A DNA stretch of 64,000 nucleotides, from positions 8,948,147 to 9,012,146 of the forward strand of contig NC_058518.1 of the NCBI RefSeq assembly GCF_904849725.1, given 5' to 3'. Numbering within the stretch: the first letter of the stretch is position 1; each line of letters opens with the position of its first letter. Below the pieces are notes generated by a model, which worked only from the letters and a program-made list of their open reading frames with translations, was not told the origin of the DNA and ran no database searches. Source of the DNA: Hordeum vulgare subsp. vulgare (taxonomy: Eukaryota > Streptophyta > Magnoliopsida > Poales > Poaceae). Shown piece after piece: positions 48,793 to 59,615 of this stretch. The position numbers and the translations under genes are program-made.

Positions 48793-49110
48793 TTATCTTA
48801 AGAGAAGGATCTCGGGTGGAATACGCCAAATCCCGCCGCCGCCGCCGCCGTTGGCCTGGGCCGCGAGGGCAGGGAGCGGCCAGGCCGCGGGGAGGAGGAG
48901 GAGCAGCTCGCCACGCCAGGGCGCCGCCGCATTCCGTGCCAAGATTCGCGCGGCGGGTGAGGGGGCTATGCAGGAGCTGGCGGTCCTGGCTGCATTGGGC
49001 GGCGAGAGTTGCCTCCTGCGAGGGTTCCGCGGGGGCGTGAGGAGGGTTGGGAGGTGGGAGGTGGAGGTTTGAAGGAGGGAGCAGTGCTGCTGGAGGCGGA
49101 GGAGCGCCAT
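48793..49110 (-). pseudogene. Truncated first exon of a plastid-targeted-looking protein
   Basis: From ATG 49110 the minus strand encodes about 105 residues: a Ser/Thr/Arg-rich, acid-free N-terminus typical of a chloroplast transit peptide (MALLRLQQHCSLLQTSTSH), then ELLLLLPAAWPLPALAAQA, a hydrophobic segment ending in an Ala-x-Ala-like cleavage site, as in thylakoid-lumen bipartite signals. The frame ends at 48793, a few bases from the breakpoint with gypsy C. No downstream exon is seen, so the gene looks cut by the retrotransposon. The overlapping plus-strand frame at 48816-49040 is judged a shadow. I do not recognise the mature protein. Confidence 0.35.
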
Positions 49111-49668
49111 GCGGGCAGGAGCTTGAGCTGCTCCGTGCAAGGATAGAAGGAGGTGGAGCTCTCCGCGCCCCGGGATTCTCTATCCGAACGAAACGTTTTC
49201 CTCGTTAGTTACTTATAAAAAGATACTGCGGGTCAATTACTTGAAAAGACAGAGACTTTTTTGTAAAATATCCACGACGTACGGCAGAAGCAGTAGCTGC
49301 TTTATTATTAGGAAAGATGTTGTTTTTTTAATCAAGTGGCTTCTGTGCTAGCTAATTTTTATATTACTATGATAAATCTTTTTTTAGTTGGTTGGACGAG
49401 CCTTCTGACTGTGTAGTTAGTACGGTCGTAAACTTATATCTCCGTAATAATAAAGCACGTATTGCTTCTGTCGTACGTCATCGACACTTTTGCACAAAAG
49501 CCCCTCCACTTTTAGGTATTCAACCCGCAGTCCCTTCATAAGTGGATCTGACGGGAGCTGGGAAACGAAACTCACCTCCCGTGCGGCGGCGACCCTGTCC
49601 CGACGGCTGTTGGCCCGACCCACGGCCCTTGCGCCCACCACACGCGGCGCCCGGGCGCGGGGGGCGGG
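49111..49668. other. Intergenic, possible promoter region between two divergent starts
   Basis: It lies between the minus-strand start at 49110 and the plus-strand start at 49669. Mostly AT-rich in the middle (49200-49480) and GC-rich at both ends. No clear TATA box. Confidence 0.35.
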
Positions 49669-49957
49669 ATGGTGCTGGAGCTGGACGCGACGGGGGCGTC
49701 GCTGGCGACCGGGGAGGGCGTGGGCGCGCTCAAGCGACGGCTGGAGGAGGCCATGTCCGAGACCGAGTGGGCGCCCTTCCAACCCGGCACCTCCTACTTC
49801 GCGCAGCCTCGGCCCGCGGGCGCCGCCCTGGGCCTGCTCGAGCTCGTCACCCGCGACGGCGGGATCGGGGTGCTCCTGCCCATGCTCTCCGACAACGAGG
49901 CCCGCACCGTCGCCTCCTCCTCCTGCGGCTACCCCTGCTCCGTCTACTTCATCAACG
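49669..49957 (+). CDS. First exon of an unrecognised gene
   Basis: ATG 49669 in a GC-rich context opens a frame of 96 codons to a consensus donor (AACG|GTGAGC at 49957/49958). The peptide has an amphipathic start (LKRRLEEAMSETEWAPFQPG), TSYFAQPRP, and GYPCSVYFING at the end. GC at third codon positions is high, as in many grass first exons. Read through, the frame would stop at 50019 with a low-complexity PSLPSPLSK tail. I cannot find a second exon in the next 900 bases, so the gene is truncated or I have missed it. No family recognised. Confidence 0.45.
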
Positions 49958-50879
49958 GTGAGCGCCGTCCCCAGATCCCCCATTTCCTCCCTTCCCTTCC
50001 TTCCCCCCTCTCCAAGTAATAACAATAATAAAATAAATAAACAAGTCCAGAAACGCCTCAGAATAGGCACAAGGACAGGCTGTAGAATCCATAACAAAGC
50101 AATTACATCAGGTAGATAAATCTATGTTCTTTTTTTGCTTTGAGCTGCATTGATTTATTGGTAAACGGGGAGAGGCAGGTGAGCTGTCAGTACATCTTGG
50201 CCACCATGTACTTGGCCACCATTGATTTATAAACAAGACGAATAGATATGCAGACTAAGCTCCATAGCAAAGGAATTTCGATAGTACATGCCATGTTTAT
50301 GCTCACTGTTGAATAAACTATATATAACTATTATGCGATACTTGAACCATAGAAGCAATTCGTGCCTTGCAGTCAATTTATAAAAGGGTAAGATGTATCA
50401 CAATATCTTTGACTTGTGTTCTTTGTGATGTCAAGTGTGAAAATAGAATATATATATAATCTTTAAATTATCTTTGCTTTTTTTTTTTTATGTCTCTGCC
50501 TTACTCTTCATGTGTATGTGCTCGCTGTGTTTACCTGCATCTGATGAGAATTTGCATTTTTAACTTTAACATAGATATTTAGTAAAATCAGATATAAAAA
50601 CTGGTGCACAATGACACATGAATCGGTTATTTTATTTTTATTTTTTTACCGCGGGTATTTGTGTTGGTTTTAATTTCAATGACCACGAAGAGGGCTAAAA
50701 GAAAAACGTGCTAACACCTTTCAACTTGGGCCTTAGCCCAGCCCAAAGCAGCAGCGATATGATGCACGAACAAAGAGGAAAAGAGTTATTCCCCTCAGGA
50801 AGTCTCGAGCGCGGTGACTAGGTTAGCCTCGGCCTCGGCGGCGATTTGTGTGATTCGTGGAGACGGTGGTTTGGGATTC
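49958..50879. other. Possible intron/intergenic sequence upstream of the DUF6598 gene
   Basis: AT-rich with several T runs (for example 50481-50490). No further exon of the 49669 gene was found. The last ~150 bases (50740-50879) become GC-richer, as expected of the DUF6598 gene leader. Confidence 0.4.
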
Positions 50880-52613
50880 ATGGCGCATCTAGAGGAGGAG
50901 GAGGAGGAGGAGGAGGAGGAGGAGGAGGAGTTCATGGACATGGAGCCCCTCTTCTTCAGTGAGGCGTACGTGGCGAAGATGGTTGCGGAGGCGCGGGAGG
51001 AGAAAGAGAGATGTCGGCGGGAGGAAGAGGAGAAGATGCGGAAGGAGGAGGAGTACCGGCGGAGACGCGAGGCACACGAAGCGGTCATGCACTCCATCGT
51101 CCAGCACGATCCCAAGGTCGACCATAACGTCTACACCCGGTTCTTTCTCAGGGATTTCTCCGTCTTCGACATCGATGAAGAGTGTAAGAATTCATCCATG
51201 TTTGTTCTTTTCCATGTTCTAAATTTCTCATGTATGGGAACTGAATTACGTTACAGTTGGATGCCATGTTCTAAATCTCTCATGTATGGGAACTGAATTA
51301 CGTTACCTGTACAATCGTCTGTTGAGAGATTCCTCTACATGCCATGTTTATTATGTAATAATATGTTCATTTATTTATTTTTGATGAAGAATCATTTGAC
51401 AACATGAATCAGGCCAAAATGTAATTAACTTGGTACAAATGGTGAGTTGATAGCTTTCTCTTCAAGTTAATTCGGAAGTGAAATAAGAATATTACGAGGT
51501 TTAACTCAGTGGGAAAGAACACAAATTGGGCTGTTTATTGTGATGAAATAATTTGATAGATTTATTTTGCTCATTCATTGCAGCATCTGTCCCTCCAATG
51601 CGATACACTGATAGTATCTATGAAGATGAATTTGGGCTAGAAGACTCTGCAAACATCCTCTCCGTCAGCATAGTCTCCTCAGATGTAGGCTTCCCAGTCA
51701 ATGTCTATGGCCGTGTCATTGCCAGAGACAGCATTGACTACAAGTGCATTTATCTCTTTCACCGCAATAGAGATGAGTGCCAGCATCTCAACGAGGTACA
51801 TCCTTGCTTCTAAGTTCGTTTCAATCAGGTTTCGTTTTATTCATATCAACTGTTACTTAGATATCTAAATGGAGTCATAGTACTGGTGGTTGTAAATCCA
51901 CATAGTCATCTGCATATAAATGGAGGAGCTTTTATATCATGCTTTCAATCTTCATTTCAAGAAGCGTTTGGATGAGCATACTCTAATCCCTTGTGCAATT
52001 CTTTTCACAGGATGGAATGCTGATTTTAACTGGCCCAAGTCGAGGTCTAGTGCTGGTTGATTTCATCTATCTAGAGATAGATCTTAAAATCAGGGAAGAT
52101 GGAGTGTCTCCAGACAGGTCATTTAGCAAGGGTCTAATAAGTATTGATGGCCGAGTACTGTCTAGAGAGAAAGATGTCGTGGTTACAAGTGAAACCCTTG
52201 AGAGCTGGCTCAGCACTATCGAAGTGAGATTCACAACTGTCCTGAGCGCAGTCGAGTGCACCTTTGAAATCAAGCTCATTGAGGGGCTTTTTAAAGGAAA
52301 TATAACAGTTGGCATCGCGGATAAAGCTCGCAGTCTGGACATTGAACAAGCCACTGTGATTCATGATAGCACAGCAGATGGCGTTGTTACAAGTGATGAA
52401 AGTGGAGTTATCAAACTCCAGCGAAGTGTTATTACTATCTGTCTGGAAAGAAATGTCATGTTTCACATAAATAATGAGGCAGCTGGTGTTTGTGCTGAAC
52501 GAACCTTTGCTTTCACTCCACGCCGCACTGGTGCAGATGAAGAAAAAATTACGTGTGGTGCTGGGAAGTTCGGATTCAGGGTTGTCTGGTCCTTGATGGA
52601 CTTTAGGCTGTAA
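50880..52613 (+). CDS. DUF6598-domain protein, three exons, intact
   Basis: Exons: 50880-51183, 51584-51795 and 52011-52613; both introns are GT-AG and the phases match (1 then 0), giving 372 residues. The ATG is the first in frame; an earlier GTG at 50814 is not a plausible plant start. The protein opens with 13 Glu, followed by a charged, probably helical stretch (EEKMRKEEEYRRRREAHEA). From about residue 100 comes the DUF6598 domain (PPMRYTDS, DVGFPVNVYGRVIARDSIDY, LTGPSRGLVLVDFIYLEIDL), which is expanded in grasses and of unknown function. Typical wheat members are 300-450 residues, so this is full length. No signal peptide. This is the only gene in the window with no visible damage. Confidence 0.9.
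50892..50930 (+). repeat. (GAG)13 microsatellite encoding poly-Glu
   Basis: Thirteen perfect GAG triplets encode Glu 5-17 of the DUF6598 protein. Perfect identity suggests recent expansion and likely length polymorphism. Confidence 0.95.
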
Positions 52614-53129
52614 TCCCGTGACTTGGTAAACTTAGTTTAGATGTAATATGAAGTGATGCAATGATGTAGTGAACCAAGTTAATCGTGAGGTAATGATGCG
52701 GTGCACTAAGTTATACTATTGTTATTAAGTAACATGATGGATTATAAGTAATGAGTGGCAAACTAAGTTATTATATATTATGGTGGCGTGTTATACCGAA
52801 TTTGTTGGTTTTATTTTTTCGCATATAAGTAAATAAAGCAGATTAGAACATTTGGTGTTTTGTTAGACATGTATTAGGCGGAAATATGAACATTTTACAC
52901 TGTCAAGGGACTTCTCTACCATATTTATCTTTGCTTTGTATTCATTGCTCATGGTTACGTTATTATCTAAATCTCCTGAAAATTTAAATATGTGGAAGAG
53001 ATGACTTTGCATTGCATTTGTTTGCTGTTATTCTGAACTAACTTGTGAAGCACAACCTGGGTTCAACTAAGAAGGCAGGAGACGCCTTCATGTTATCAGT
53101 CCTGAACCACATGTTTGTTGGGAAGTAGT
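52614..53129. other. 3' flank of the DUF6598 gene
   Basis: AT-rich, probably with the 3' untranslated region in its first 200-300 bases. Nothing else recognised before the CACTA end at 53130. Confidence 0.5.
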
Positions 53130-53340
53130 CACTAGTGGGGACGGAGCCTTTAGCCCCGGCCCGTAAGGGGCTTTAGTCCCGGTTCACCAATCGGGACTAA
53201 AGGGGCGGGACTAAAGGCCAAACCTTTCGTCCCGGCCCTCTTACAAGCCGGGACTAAAGGTGCTCCACGTGGGCGCCTCGTAGCGCCCCCAGGGGCAGGC
53301 CCTTTAGTCCCGGTTCGTTACACGGACCGGGACTAAAGAT
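53130..53340. repeat. CACTA terminal and subterminal repeats
   Basis: At least seven copies of (CTTTAG[TC]CCCGG) or its complement (GGGACTAAAG) occur in 210 bases, for example around 53171, 53191, 53209, 53253, 53301 and 53330. In CACTA elements such repeats are where the element-encoded DNA-binding protein attaches before transposition. Confidence 0.85.
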
Positions 53341-53391
53341 TTTCAGATTTTGCTGTTTTCTGGTTTTTTTTGAATGAAATCATTTTTGGGT

Positions 53392-53416
53392 TTTAGGGTT
53401 TTAGGGTTTAGGTGTT
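53392..53416. repeat. Short telomere-like TTTAGGG run
   Basis: Three adjacent TTTTAGGG / TTTAGG units occur at about 53392-53416 within the CACTA element. Too short to mean an old telomere; probably chance. Confidence 0.4.
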
Positions 53417-53598
53417 CGGGAGATTAACGTGATGCCTCGTTTGGTGTTCGGGAATTAGTTTTCATATAATTTAAATAGAAATAATTATGCACATATATAT
53501 AAGATTAACTTATCTTACAAGCGAGCATATATATACAATTATATGGAGATCTGAATTATCGGGACTAGAGCCCGTCTATTCGATTACATGGACGAACA

Positions 53599-54640
53599 TC
53601 AGTAATGGCCCCTAGCTACACTAAATCGTCCTTTGTCATCTATAGCTTCCGTCCTCACAAAGGTCGCAAGCTCCTCTGCAACAGCAATCGCGCATTGCTC
53701 TGGTAGGACCTTCGTCGTCATGGCCGTGTGCTATATAAGAAGACGAGATGAATATGAATATCAATCATGATAACAAAGAATGACGGGTAAAAATAGAGGT
53801 GTGAATGTTCATTGCTTACGTCGAATTTGTGATCCTTGTGCTTAGAGGTAAACGTGCGAATGGTCTCGCAAACATAGTATCCGCATATATGCGTTCCCCG
53901 TGGCTGCTGGTCGCACTTTACGAGAATAGAATATATATAATCAAAATAATAATCTAGCATCATAAATGTATTGAAAATAGAAGTATATCATACTACTACT
54001 TATCCGAGCCGTTCTAAAGGTCAGCTTCTCAGGAAAGTTACCGGGAGTCACGCACTTGAACCGCTTCCAAACCCTGCCCGACAAGGATAATGATTTGCTA
54101 AGTTTTTCATTAATTGATATATCAGAAAATCATCGAAAGAGACCGATAGAGCGCAAGAATGATTGAAATTACCCTTGGAGCATGTCCTGCAGGCTTTGGA
54201 ACTGTTCCAAGGGTCTCGATAATGGGTCGAAGGCATCAACTCTTCCCTTATCAATTTGAATGTCCAACAGAATCCAATGGAAGCTGCACATGTATATATA
54301 TATATGTGTGTTAGTAACTTATCAATTACAGTTATAAGTGAATGGACACAACAGAGTAAAGACCCTCACCTGAAGTTGTATGGAAACAGTATGTGGTCAT
54401 AGAAATTTTGATCTCATAGAAACCTTAGAAGGTTTTCCTCCGTCTCCTTGGGATAATCAGTTAGCGTCGCTATATGTATTTTATCTGGGTCAATAAACCC
54501 AATATTTAGGATGCTCTTACTTTTACAATCCAGAATCTTCATTCTGCATAATAGAGTACAAGTTATATATAGACAATGAATTGAAATAACTAAACAAGTT
54601 ATATGTAGGCAACGAATTGAAAAACTTACAGACAATAGCA
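53599..54640 (-). pseudogene. Ulp1-type (C48) cysteine protease part of CACTA ORF2
   Basis: Split over several small minus-strand exons: an exon ending in LRFL then stop then DQNFYDHILFPYNF (about 54541-54371); FHWILLDIQIDKGRVDAFDP (54284-54173), with the catalytic His of FHW and the Asp of DAFDP; VWKRFKCVTPGNFPEK (from 54074); and QQPRGTHICGYYVCETIRTF (about 53910-53820), with the oxyanion Gln and the nucleophile Cys. The last exon ends SVARGHY. All four catalytic residues are present, but a TGA (54411) interrupts the frame before the His exon. Cellular Ulp1 proteins remove SUMO; a CACTA-borne role is unknown. Confidence 0.65.
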
Positions 54641-55128
54641 ACTCATAAGCGATTTGTCGAGGGCGTCGCCATTGTACATCTGGAAGAGGTCATCAAAGTC
54701 GATATGGATTTCTTCGGAGCAGCCGTAGTACTCCCGTGGGACACTCAGCACGATCATCGTTCTCCCATTCTTTGATTCACTTAAGTACCATTGATGCAAG
54801 TAACGCATATTTGTTGGAAGATCATCTTTGCTGACCAAAGGCTCTCCCATAACAAACTGTGGCTTAGGGGCTACCACAGCCTTGGGTATCCTGTCGTCTT
54901 GGGAAGCCAGCAAATCTTCAACCGAGACACCACATTCAGCCGCCAACTCCTTTGCTCTTTCAAAAGCTAGCCCCTGGACCGGAGGGGGAACATTCTCGGT
55001 TAACACCTTGAGGGGTGGGATCGACTATTTGGCCTGTTGTCCAAGCTGAGGAACGTCTGATTTTTTCTTGCTTGTAGTTGAACTTGATTTGCTCCCACCT
55101 GCACTTGCACGTGATCTGCTCTTTTTCA

Positions 55129-56275
55129 CTTCCTTCTGCAATGTGCGTGTATAGTCATCAGGCGTTTTCCTCGGGGGTACGATTATAAGGTCTGATAGGA
55201 AGATTAGCATGACGTACCTTTGGGAGGGGCGACCGTTTGCACTTTGGGGGGCTCCGTGGCTTAGGAATCGTCGGCGGAGCGTTCTTGGTGGCACGCTCCT
55301 GCTTAGTATCCGGAGCGGGCGGCGGCGGAGACGGACGACCCAAGTCCGGCGGCGGTGATCGAGATGGACTCGTGTTGTGCTGGCCGACGTCATGTGGAGG
55401 GCTTGGAGGTGATATGCTCTTTTTCACTTCCTTCTGCAATGTGCGTGTATAGTCATCAGGCTTATGGTGTAAGTCATACTGTGATGGAAGGGTTATGAAG
55501 TCTTTTACCCATGCTATTTGCTTCTCGGTGTATTCCGGGCGGGGCTCGGGTTCCTTCTTTTTCATCTGCGCATCATGATGTTCCTTTGCTATCCTTGCGT
55601 TTTCCTCGGGGGTACGATCATAAGGTCTGATAGGAAGATTAGCATGACGTACCTTTGGGAGGGGCGACCGTTTGCGCTTTGGGGGGCTCCGTGGCTTAGG
55701 AATCGTCGGCGGAGCGTTCTTGGTGGCACGCTCCCGCTTAGTATCCGGAGCGGGCGGCGGCGGAGACGGACGACCCAAGTCCGGCGGCGGTGATCGAGAT
55801 GGACTCGTGTTGTGCTGGCCGACGTCATGTGGAGGGTTTGGAGGTGATCTGCTCTTTTTCACTTCCTTCTGTAATGTGCGTGTATAGTCATCAGGCTTAT
55901 GGTGTAAGTCATACTGTGATGGAAGGGTCGTGAAGTATTTTGCAAATGCTATTTGCTTCTCGGTGTATTCCGGGCGGGGCTCGGGTTCCTTCTTTTTCAT
56001 CTGCGCATCATGATGTTCCTTTGCTATCCTGGCGTTTTCCTCGGGGGTACGATCATAAGGTCTGATAGGAAGATTAGCATGACGTACCTTTGGGAGGGGT
56101 GACAGTTTGCGCTTTGGAGGGCTCCGTGGCTTAGGAATCGTCGGCGGAGCGTTCTTGGTGGCACGCTCCCGCTTAGTATCCGGAGCGGGCGGCGGCAGAG
56201 ACGGACGACCCAAGTCCGACGGCGGTGATCGAGATGGACTAATGTTGTGCTGGCCGATGTCATGTGGAGGGCTTG
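55129..56275. repeat. 435-bp coding tandem repeat, 2 full copies and one with a 137-bp deletion
   Basis: The marker CTTCCTTCTG(C/T)AATGTGCG lies at 55129, 55427 and 55862. The spacing is 435 bases for the second pair and 298 for the first, so the leftmost copy lacks 137 bases. Each copy encodes 145 residues rich in Pro and Ser (DLGRPSPPPPAPDTK, PPTIPKPRSPPKRK, EYTEKQIA). The copies are nearly identical. Confidence 0.9.
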
Positions 56276-58457
56276 GAGGTAATGGAGGTGTAGGTGACCT
56301 GCGACGACTCAGAGGCGGTGTTGTCCTTCGGGCCGAGCCTGGAAGCTTGATGTAGTTCTTGTCCCATAGGATGACTCGACCCAGTTCTTCTCCGAGTGTC
56401 CTCTCATCTTTGGGTCCAGCTATGTCGAGCTCCATATCATGAAACCCCGTCATGATTTCATCCACCCCGACTTTAGCAAAGCCAGCTGGAATCTCATGGC
56501 CATGCCAGCGTGCATCAGGGCCAGAAGGTAAAGCTTGTCCGACGGCCACCTTCATGGATATGTTCTTGAATTTCTGATGGAGTTCACATGATGTTGACTC
56601 CTTGATTCCATCCACGGGGTAGCCGGGATCACCCTCTATCATTCTTCGTGCATCGTCGGGCGGGGCCTCAGATTCAGCCACGCTGCTTTTCCGCTTAGAT
56701 GGGGCGCCGGTAATATCAATTGCACGATCTTCCTGACGCGGTACTCCTCTAAGCTCATCAATCTGCTTCTGTTGCTCGTTAATCCTGGCAAGCAACTGGT
56801 TGAACTTGTCAGTCTCCTCATCCTGCTGCCGCTTCTTTGCTCTCTCTCGGCTTCTGTAAGTGTCTTGGTCTCTGGCAAACCCAAGCCACCACAGGTAAGA
56901 AGGACCGAAGCCTCGCGTTCGTCCTCCATGTTCGTCATTGCCGAGGACCAGTGTGAGCAAATCTTTATCTCTATCTGCAGTGAACTTTCTTTTTCCCACC
57001 TTGATTTCTTTCACTATCCTTTTCCAATTCTCCCTGGGTATCCTAAGACCGTCACTGCAGATGAGGTCCCCTGTTTTTTCGTCGTACGACCCACCATGCG
57101 CAAGGAACCAATTTCTTGCTCTCAATTCCCACTCATCACGGAGTGGTTCAGGTACGATGCCTTTATCTAGCAGATCTTGCTCTTTCTTATCCCACTTTGG
57201 GATGGCAGTCTCATAGCCCCCTGGCCCAAGCTTGTGGTGATATTTCTTCTTGTCGGCATTTATCTTGTTCTTTTCTGATAATGCCTGGGCATCTTCTGAC
57301 TCCTTGTACTCTTGAAATGCCTTCCAGTGATTCGCCTGCTTGGCTAGATACCCCTCGAATACTGGCACTTTCTTTGTCTTCAGATAGTTTTTCCATAGCT
57401 TCTTCTTCCAGCTACGGAACAGTTCGGCCATCTTCTTTAGAGTCCACTGCTTGACTTTGGCCCTCAGTTTGTCTGCGGCGTCTTCATTCTCACATTCTGG
57501 CAGGTTGAAATGTGACATGAGATCATTCCAAAGATTATCTTTGTACCTTTCGGCGACATAGTCACTATCGGCTGCCCCTTTGCGCTTGTTCCACTCCCGA
57601 ACGCTGATCGGGACGTGATCCCTAACGAGAACTCCGCATTGCTTCTTGAATGTGTCAGCAGCATTCTTAGGAAGCTTGGGTTCGCCCGTAGGCATTATCA
57701 CCTCAAAGGTGTAATGCGCCCGTGCATCGTCGGGCCTCGTTTCGTAGCTTTGCTTGATGTGGAGGCCTAAGAGGGAGAAACATTCGTCAAATGAATGTAT
57801 ATGTATACAATATAGAGCTATCTCCAATATTTTTCACATATTACAAGTGATTGTCGAACTTCATATGTATACCTCGCCGGACTTTATTATTTCTTCACCG
57901 GCTTCTCCATCAGTGGAGCTATCACCTTCTCCGTCATTGGACCTATCTCCTGCCCCATCGGCTTCATCTTCGTGTCGCTCGACCTCCATTCCATATCCGG
58001 AGTCGTTTAGATATGACGACGGAGATTCAGCTGGTTCAACGTCGGGGTCGTCTTTGATTATATCTTCGAGAAGTTCTTCCTCTTCGAGGTTCCTGATATG
58101 TGGATCCATAGTTCTGCAAAAAACGGACATTTGGTTAACTAATAAACTAACAAACTGTATAAGAGGGGTTGGAAACTTCGAAGTGTCGTTTTATATAGGA
58201 GGACCTTTAGTCCCGGGTCTTGGCTAGAACCTAAACTCTAAAATACCAGCCGGGCGGAGCCCAGTCCCGGACACTTAAGCATATACAATAGCAAAATTAA
58301 ACTAGTTCTATTAATTTTCTTGCTATTAACACTTAAGCATATACAATAGCAAAAGTAAACTATTAACACTTAAGCATATACAATAGCAAAATTAAGCAAT
58401 AATCTAAGAAACACTATTAACACTTAAGCATATACACTATACAATAGCAAAATTAAA

Positions 58458-59035
58458 TGACAAAAAAAATATTTCTTCTTCTTGTAACCCTAAACTAATT
58501 TTTCCTCTTCTTCCATTTCTCCTCTTCTTCTACTTCTTCTTCTACTTCTACTTCTCCTCTTCTTCTACTACTTCTCCTCTCCTCTTCTTCTATTTTTCCT
58601 CTTCTTCTCCTCTCCTCCTCTTCTTATTCTCCTTTTTCTTCTTTTCTTCTCCTCCTCTTCTTATTTTCCTTTTTCCTAATTCTACATATTACTAACCCTA
58701 ATAATCTAGCACAAACCTAATAACAATAGGAATTAAATGACAAAAAAATCTTTTTCTTCTTTTCTTCCCTTTTTCTTCCTTTCTTCTCCTTTTTCTTCCT
58801 TTCTTCTCCTTTTTCTTCCTTTCTTCCCTTTTTCTTCTTTTCTTCTCTTTTTTCTTCTTTTCTTCTCCTTTTTCTTCTTTTCTTCTCCTTCCCTTTTTCT
58901 TCCTTTCTTCTCCTTTTTCTTCCTTTCTTCTCCTTTTTCTTCCTTTCTTCTCCTTTTTCTTCTTTTCTTCTACTTCTTCTTCCTTTGTTCTCCTTTTTCT
59001 TCTTTTCTTCTCCTTTTTCTTCTTTTCTTCTGATG
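58458..59035. repeat. ~580-bp pyrimidine-rich tract
   Basis: Nearly all bases on the plus strand are C or T, in the pattern CTTCTT, CTTTTTCTTC and TTCTTCTCCT, with a break at about 58675-58735. On the minus strand this gives Lys/Glu/Arg-rich chance frames. Long homopurine-homopyrimidine DNA can form a triplex (H-DNA). Confidence 0.85.
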
Positions 59036-59340
59036 GCCGGATTGTTGGGGAGAAGGGGGCGTGGGGCTTACCGGCCGGAGGTGTCGAGGATGCGCGGCGA
59101 GGAGGACGGCGGTGTGCGGCGAGGAGGGCGGCGCGCGGCGAGGAGGAGGGCGGCGGCGAGCAGGACGACGGCGACAGCGGCGAGCAGGACGACGGCGACG
59201 GCGGCGAGCAGGACGGCGGGTAGCCTGACGGCGTCGTCGAGTTCGTCGCAAGCTGTGCCGCGCCGGGCAGGAGAACGAGAGGAAGAAGAAGAGAAATGGA
59301 CGATTTGGGTTCGAAATTTTCTAACTCCCGCTTATACAGG

Positions 59341-59615
59341 TGGATCTTTAGTCCCGGTTCCGGGCTCGATCCGGGACTAAAGACCCCTTTAGTCCCGGGT
59401 GGAGCCACGACCCAGGACTAAAGGCCCTTTTTCGGCAGACCAAAAGGCGGGAAGCAGGGGCCTTTAGTCCCGGGGCGTGGCTCGAACCGGGACTAAAGAC
59501 ACCCTTTAGTCCCGGGTGGAGCCACGACCCGGGACTAAAGGCCCCTTTTCGGCAGACCAGAAGGCGGGAAGCAGGGGCCTTTAGTCCCGGGGCGTGACAA
59601 GAACCGGGACTAAAG
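59341..59615. repeat. Tandem ~118-bp repeat with TTTAGTCCCGG motifs
   Basis: The block CTTTAGTCCCGGGTGGAGCC ... GACTAAAGGCC, then TTTTCGGCAGACCA, then GGCGGGAAGCAGGGGCCTTT, recurs twice at about 59389-59490 and 59507-59610. It has the same sequence style as the terminal repeats at 53130-53340, although it is internal to the element. Confidence 0.8.

Larger units (their letters stand above)
53599..58109 (-). pseudogene. CACTA ORF2, multi-exon, degenerate
   Basis: Exon 1 from ATG 58109 to 57873 encodes an acidic N-terminus (MDPHIRNLEEEELLEDIIKD). The large exon (57766 to about 55030) has a Ptta/En-Spm-type transposase-like domain (KQCGVLVRDHVPISVREWNK, LWNDLMSHFNLPE, VKQWTLKKMAELFRSWKKKL), then Pro/Ser/Arg-rich 145-residue repeats encoded by the 435-base repeat. 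The last repeat has lost 137 bases, which shifts the frame (open frame ends at 55158); a TAG near 55026 follows. Smaller exons carry an Ulp1-type protease and the frame ends at TGA 53599-53601. The exon 1/exon 2 phases do not join cleanly as I read them, so the first junction is uncertain. ORF2 in CACTA is thought to act with TNP2 in transposition. Confidence 0.65.

Noticed and set aside
50814..50879. Longer N-terminus of the DUF6598 protein from GTG 50814
   Set aside because: Plant genes rarely start at GTG; the ATG at 50880 is in frame and gives a normal-length protein.
54828..55049. Plus-strand frames over the CACTA ORF2 repeat (for example 55237-55452, 55672-55887, 56107-56355)
   Set aside because: They recur with the 435-bp period and lie antisense to the coding strand.
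58698..59408. 236-residue Lys/Glu/Arg-rich minus-strand frame
   Set aside because: Most of it translates the pyrimidine tract, which has no stops by composition; no domain is visible.
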